64,000 nt of DNA. It comes from Clostridium gelidum. Its GTDB lineage: Bacteria; Bacillota; Clostridia; Clostridiales; Clostridiaceae. This document shows, piece by piece, positions 62,402 through 64,000 of this stretch. Within the stretch, counting starts at the first letter, position 1. Each line of letters starts with the position of its first letter. The notes beneath the pieces are model-generated. The model saw only the letters and a list, made by a program, of their open reading frames with translations, did not search any database and had not been told where the DNA came from. The stretch covers positions 3,319,001 through 3,383,000 of the forward strand of contig NZ_AP024849.1 in assembly GCF_019977655.1 (NCBI RefSeq). The letters run 5' to 3'. The translations under genes were made by a program, and so were the position numbers.

Positions 62402-62502
62402 ATATCCCTAACTAGAAATAAGGGGGCTTGCTTTTGCGGAGTTGTTACATCAAAATCTTTAGTAACCGCAGCAAATGCATGACCCTTATTTCGGTGGGAT
62501 AT
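62402..62502. ncRNA. Candidate structured RNA element between lipoprotein gene and terminator
   Basis: Nested complementary arms: ATATCCC/GGGATAT (62402-62408, 62496-62502) and AAATAAGGG/CCCTTATTT (62416-62424, 62483-62491), with GTTAC/GTAAC inside. On the minus strand it sits within the lipoprotein 3' region before the terminator. On the plus strand a TTGAAT-17-CTATAT promoter-like pair precedes it. The minus strand can also be read as a short peptide (HAFAAVTKDFDVTTPQKQ), so it may be a small coding relic. No RNA family assigned. Confidence 0.35.
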
Positions 62503-62524
62503 CTCCTAAAGTACAGTTTGTATA

Positions 62525-63532
62525 TTAACTTCTATAATCTAAAAATACATAATCTACTGAGTCTTTAGATACAGCACTTATGCTTCCATCTTGAGTATAT
62601 GTGTAAATTTGTTCTTCATTAGCATTTACATTATTAGATCCTACAAATAAAATATTTCCATTTTCATCTATTGTTAGTCCCTTTTCAGTTTTAACAATAG
62701 CAGGAAAATCAAAAACTAATCTTTTGGCTTTATTATTTTTTAATTCATACACTGAACTGACATTATTAGAAATTTTTCCAGTAAAATATATTTTTTCATT
62801 ATTAATAATAATATCTGAAAGTTCTTCTATATTATCTGTTAAAAGCTTAACATCCTTTGTTTTCTTATCTATCATGAGTAGCTTTTTATTGTTTTCTAAT
62901 GTTAACTGTACAAACACCACATTGTTTATAGTTCCCTTTATAAATGCTAAATATCCTTCTTTAATTTTATAAAGTAACTCTTCTTTATTTTCTTTTATAT
63001 TATATGTGAATAATCCATTCACCCCGTCATTACTGACTCCATAATACACCAAAGTATTAACATCATACCAATCATATAAAGTTCCCGATATTGAAACATT
63101 AGATTTCATTTCTATTTCCTTATTTAAAGCAGCATCAAATATTTTTAGCTTAAGACCATTATCTTCTATAAAATATGATATAAATCCTGCATCTTTAGAT
63201 AATTTAAGATCACTATAATCTATATCCTTTATATTAAATTTATTTCCGTTACTCACTACATAAGGCTTACCCTCTTTTGTAGCTATATAACTCGAACTAT
63301 TTTTATCATAAGCTAATACAATATTGTTACTTTTTATTTGTTCATATTTTCCATTGTCATAATTGTATAACTTATAAGCTCCTTCTTCACTTTTTAATAC
63401 AGCTCCTGAATTCAATGTTATCTCCTCTGCTACATTAGGTAGTTTTTCCTTTTTAGGTGAACATCCTAATATAAACAGAGGAAGCACAATGAAAGCTAAA
63501 ATACTTAAGCACTTTCTTTTTAATACTTTCAT
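62525..63532 (-). CDS. Lipoprotein with beta-propeller-like repeats
   Basis: 335 residues. The signal peptide ends in LFILGC (lipobox; Cys ~24), so it is anchored to the membrane outer face. The mature part has repeated beta strands such as NIVLAYDKNSSSYIATKEGKPYVVSNG and TLVYYGVSNDGVNGLFTYNIKENK, like WD40/TolB-type propellers. Function unknown. RBS GGGAGAGAA. Confidence 0.7.
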   Translation of the reverse strand: MKVLKRKCLSILAFIVLPLFILGCSPKKEKLPNVAEEITLNSGAVLKSEEGAYKLYNYDNGKYEQIKSNNIVLAYDKNSSSYIATKEGKPYVVSNGNKFNIKDIDYSDLKLSKDAGFISYFIEDNGLKLKIFDAALNKEIEMKSNVSISGTLYDWYDVNTLVYYGVSNDGVNGLFTYNIKENKEELLYKIKEGYLAFIKGTINNVVFVQLTLENNKKLLMIDKKTKDVKLLTDNIEELSDIIINNEKIYFTGKISNNVSSVYELKNNKAKRLVFDFPAIVKTEKGLTIDENGNILFVGSNNVNANEEQIYTYTQDGSISAVSKDSVDYVFLDYRS

Positions 63533-63596
63533 TTCTCTCCCTCTTCTTCACTAATTTACATACCCTCAAGGAGTACCTAGTACTAAAAGTTTAACT

Positions 63597-64000
63597 TTAC
63601 AAAGAAGTCTTACCTTCAAAAGATACTTCTGCAGGTCCTTTCATATATACATCTTCCCCTAAAACCTCTATGATTAATTCACCACCTGGTGCCAAAACAA
63701 AAATTTCTTTGTTTTTATCTACAAGTCCTAATTTTTTAGCTACAACAACAGCTGCTGAACATCCAGTTCCACAAGCTAGCGTAAAACCTGCACCTCTCTC
63801 CCAGGTATTAACTCTTATATGCGTTTCATCAATTACCTTTACAAAATTGACATTACTTCCTTCTTTAAATAACTCAAGTTTTTCTATTTTAGAACCTTCT
63901 TCTACTACATTGTATTCTCTATCTTTTTCAAAAATAATTGTATGAGGTACTCCCATGAGTACTGTAGTAATATTATAAGTATTGTTATTTACCTTAATTT
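63597..64000 (-). CDS. dapF: Diaminopimelate epimerase, C-terminal part (runs off window)
   Basis: The reading frame continues upstream of the first ATG to the window edge (VNNNTYNITTVLMGVPHTIIF), so the 5' part is missing here. ACGTGCSAAVV contains the second catalytic Cys of DapF, and FVLAPGGELIIEV and the GPAEVSFEG end are characteristic. It converts LL- to meso-diaminopimelate for lysine and peptidoglycan. Chromosomal housekeeping gene. Confidence 0.92.
   Translation of the reverse strand, partial: IKVNNNTYNITTVLMGVPHTIIFEKDREYNVVEEGSKIEKLELFKEGSNVNFVKVIDETHIRVNTWERGAGFTLACGTGCSAAVVVAKKLGLVDKNKEIFVLAPGGELIIEVLGEDVYMKGPAEVSFEGKTSL

Noticed and set aside
62402..62502. Calling the element a known riboswitch (T-box, glycine, SAM, cobalamin, ZTP)
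   Set aside because: None of the conserved core sequences of those classes is present, and it lies after, not before, a gene on the minus strand.

Overview
The window is AT-rich, low-GC Firmicute DNA from a spore-forming Clostridium-type host. This rests on codon and base composition, strong AGGAGG-type ribosome binding sites, a Spo0E-like gene, rubrerythrin, and clostridial chromosomal genes at the right end. About 50.5 kb on the left is most of an intact-looking siphovirus prophage. It continues past position 1, so its left end is outside the window. The remaining 13.5 kb on the right is host chromosome, much of it a scrapyard of older prophage remnants and accessory genes.

Prophage, read right to left because most genes are on the minus strand. 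Packaging and head genes: small and large terminase, portal, minor head protein, scaffold, decoration protein and gpE-type capsid (26139-19223). Connectors and tail: head-tail connectors, tail terminator, major tail protein with an Ig-like extension in another frame, tail chaperone pair, tape measure, baseplate hub and fibre genes (19150-60). The tail region holds three apparent translational frame changes. The early region (38804-26214) holds a Cro-like regulator, a Rad50/SbcC-like ATPase, a RecT annealing protein with an MBL-fold nuclease, and a replication initiator gene containing eight 12-bp dyad iterons (a probable origin). It also has an orphan cytosine methyltransferase, an ArpU-like late regulator and a phage Spo0E-like gene. 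The lysogeny control region is at 38594-40690: a divergent promoter with four copies of a TTCCTATTAGGAA-type operator, a fifth copy beyond the Cro-like gene, a CI-like repressor, an ImmA/IrrE protease and a membrane protein.

Between immunity and integrase (40911-48632) is a cargo block that looks like defence or toxin-antitoxin material. It has a four-gene operon (P-loop kinase, helical protein, HEPN-like protein, MNT nucleotidyltransferase), an unknown protein, a zinc-ribbon RES-domain protein, a MazG-like pyrophosphohydrolase and two HNH endonucleases. A large serine integrase (48856-50511) closes the prophage. It abuts the 5' part of a GspE/PilB/ComGA-type ATPase gene cut exactly at its Walker A loop, so the attachment site lies inside that gene.

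The right flank contains two HsmA-like membrane genes and a relic of a third, relics of immA, a decayed second copy of the serine integrase, and a class III cyclase-like gene paired with a RES-domain gene. A GNAT gene, a DUF6143-like gene and rubrerythrin follow. The last genes are a GGDEF/HD-GYP signalling protein, a lipoprotein and the 3' part of dapF at the window edge. A family of ~31-bp palindromic repeats is scattered next to accessory genes in both the prophage and the flank.

The best candidates for an undescribed system are the cyclase plus RES pair (52806-54770) and the kinase/HEPN/MNT operon (40911-43325). Both assignments rest on motifs read by eye.
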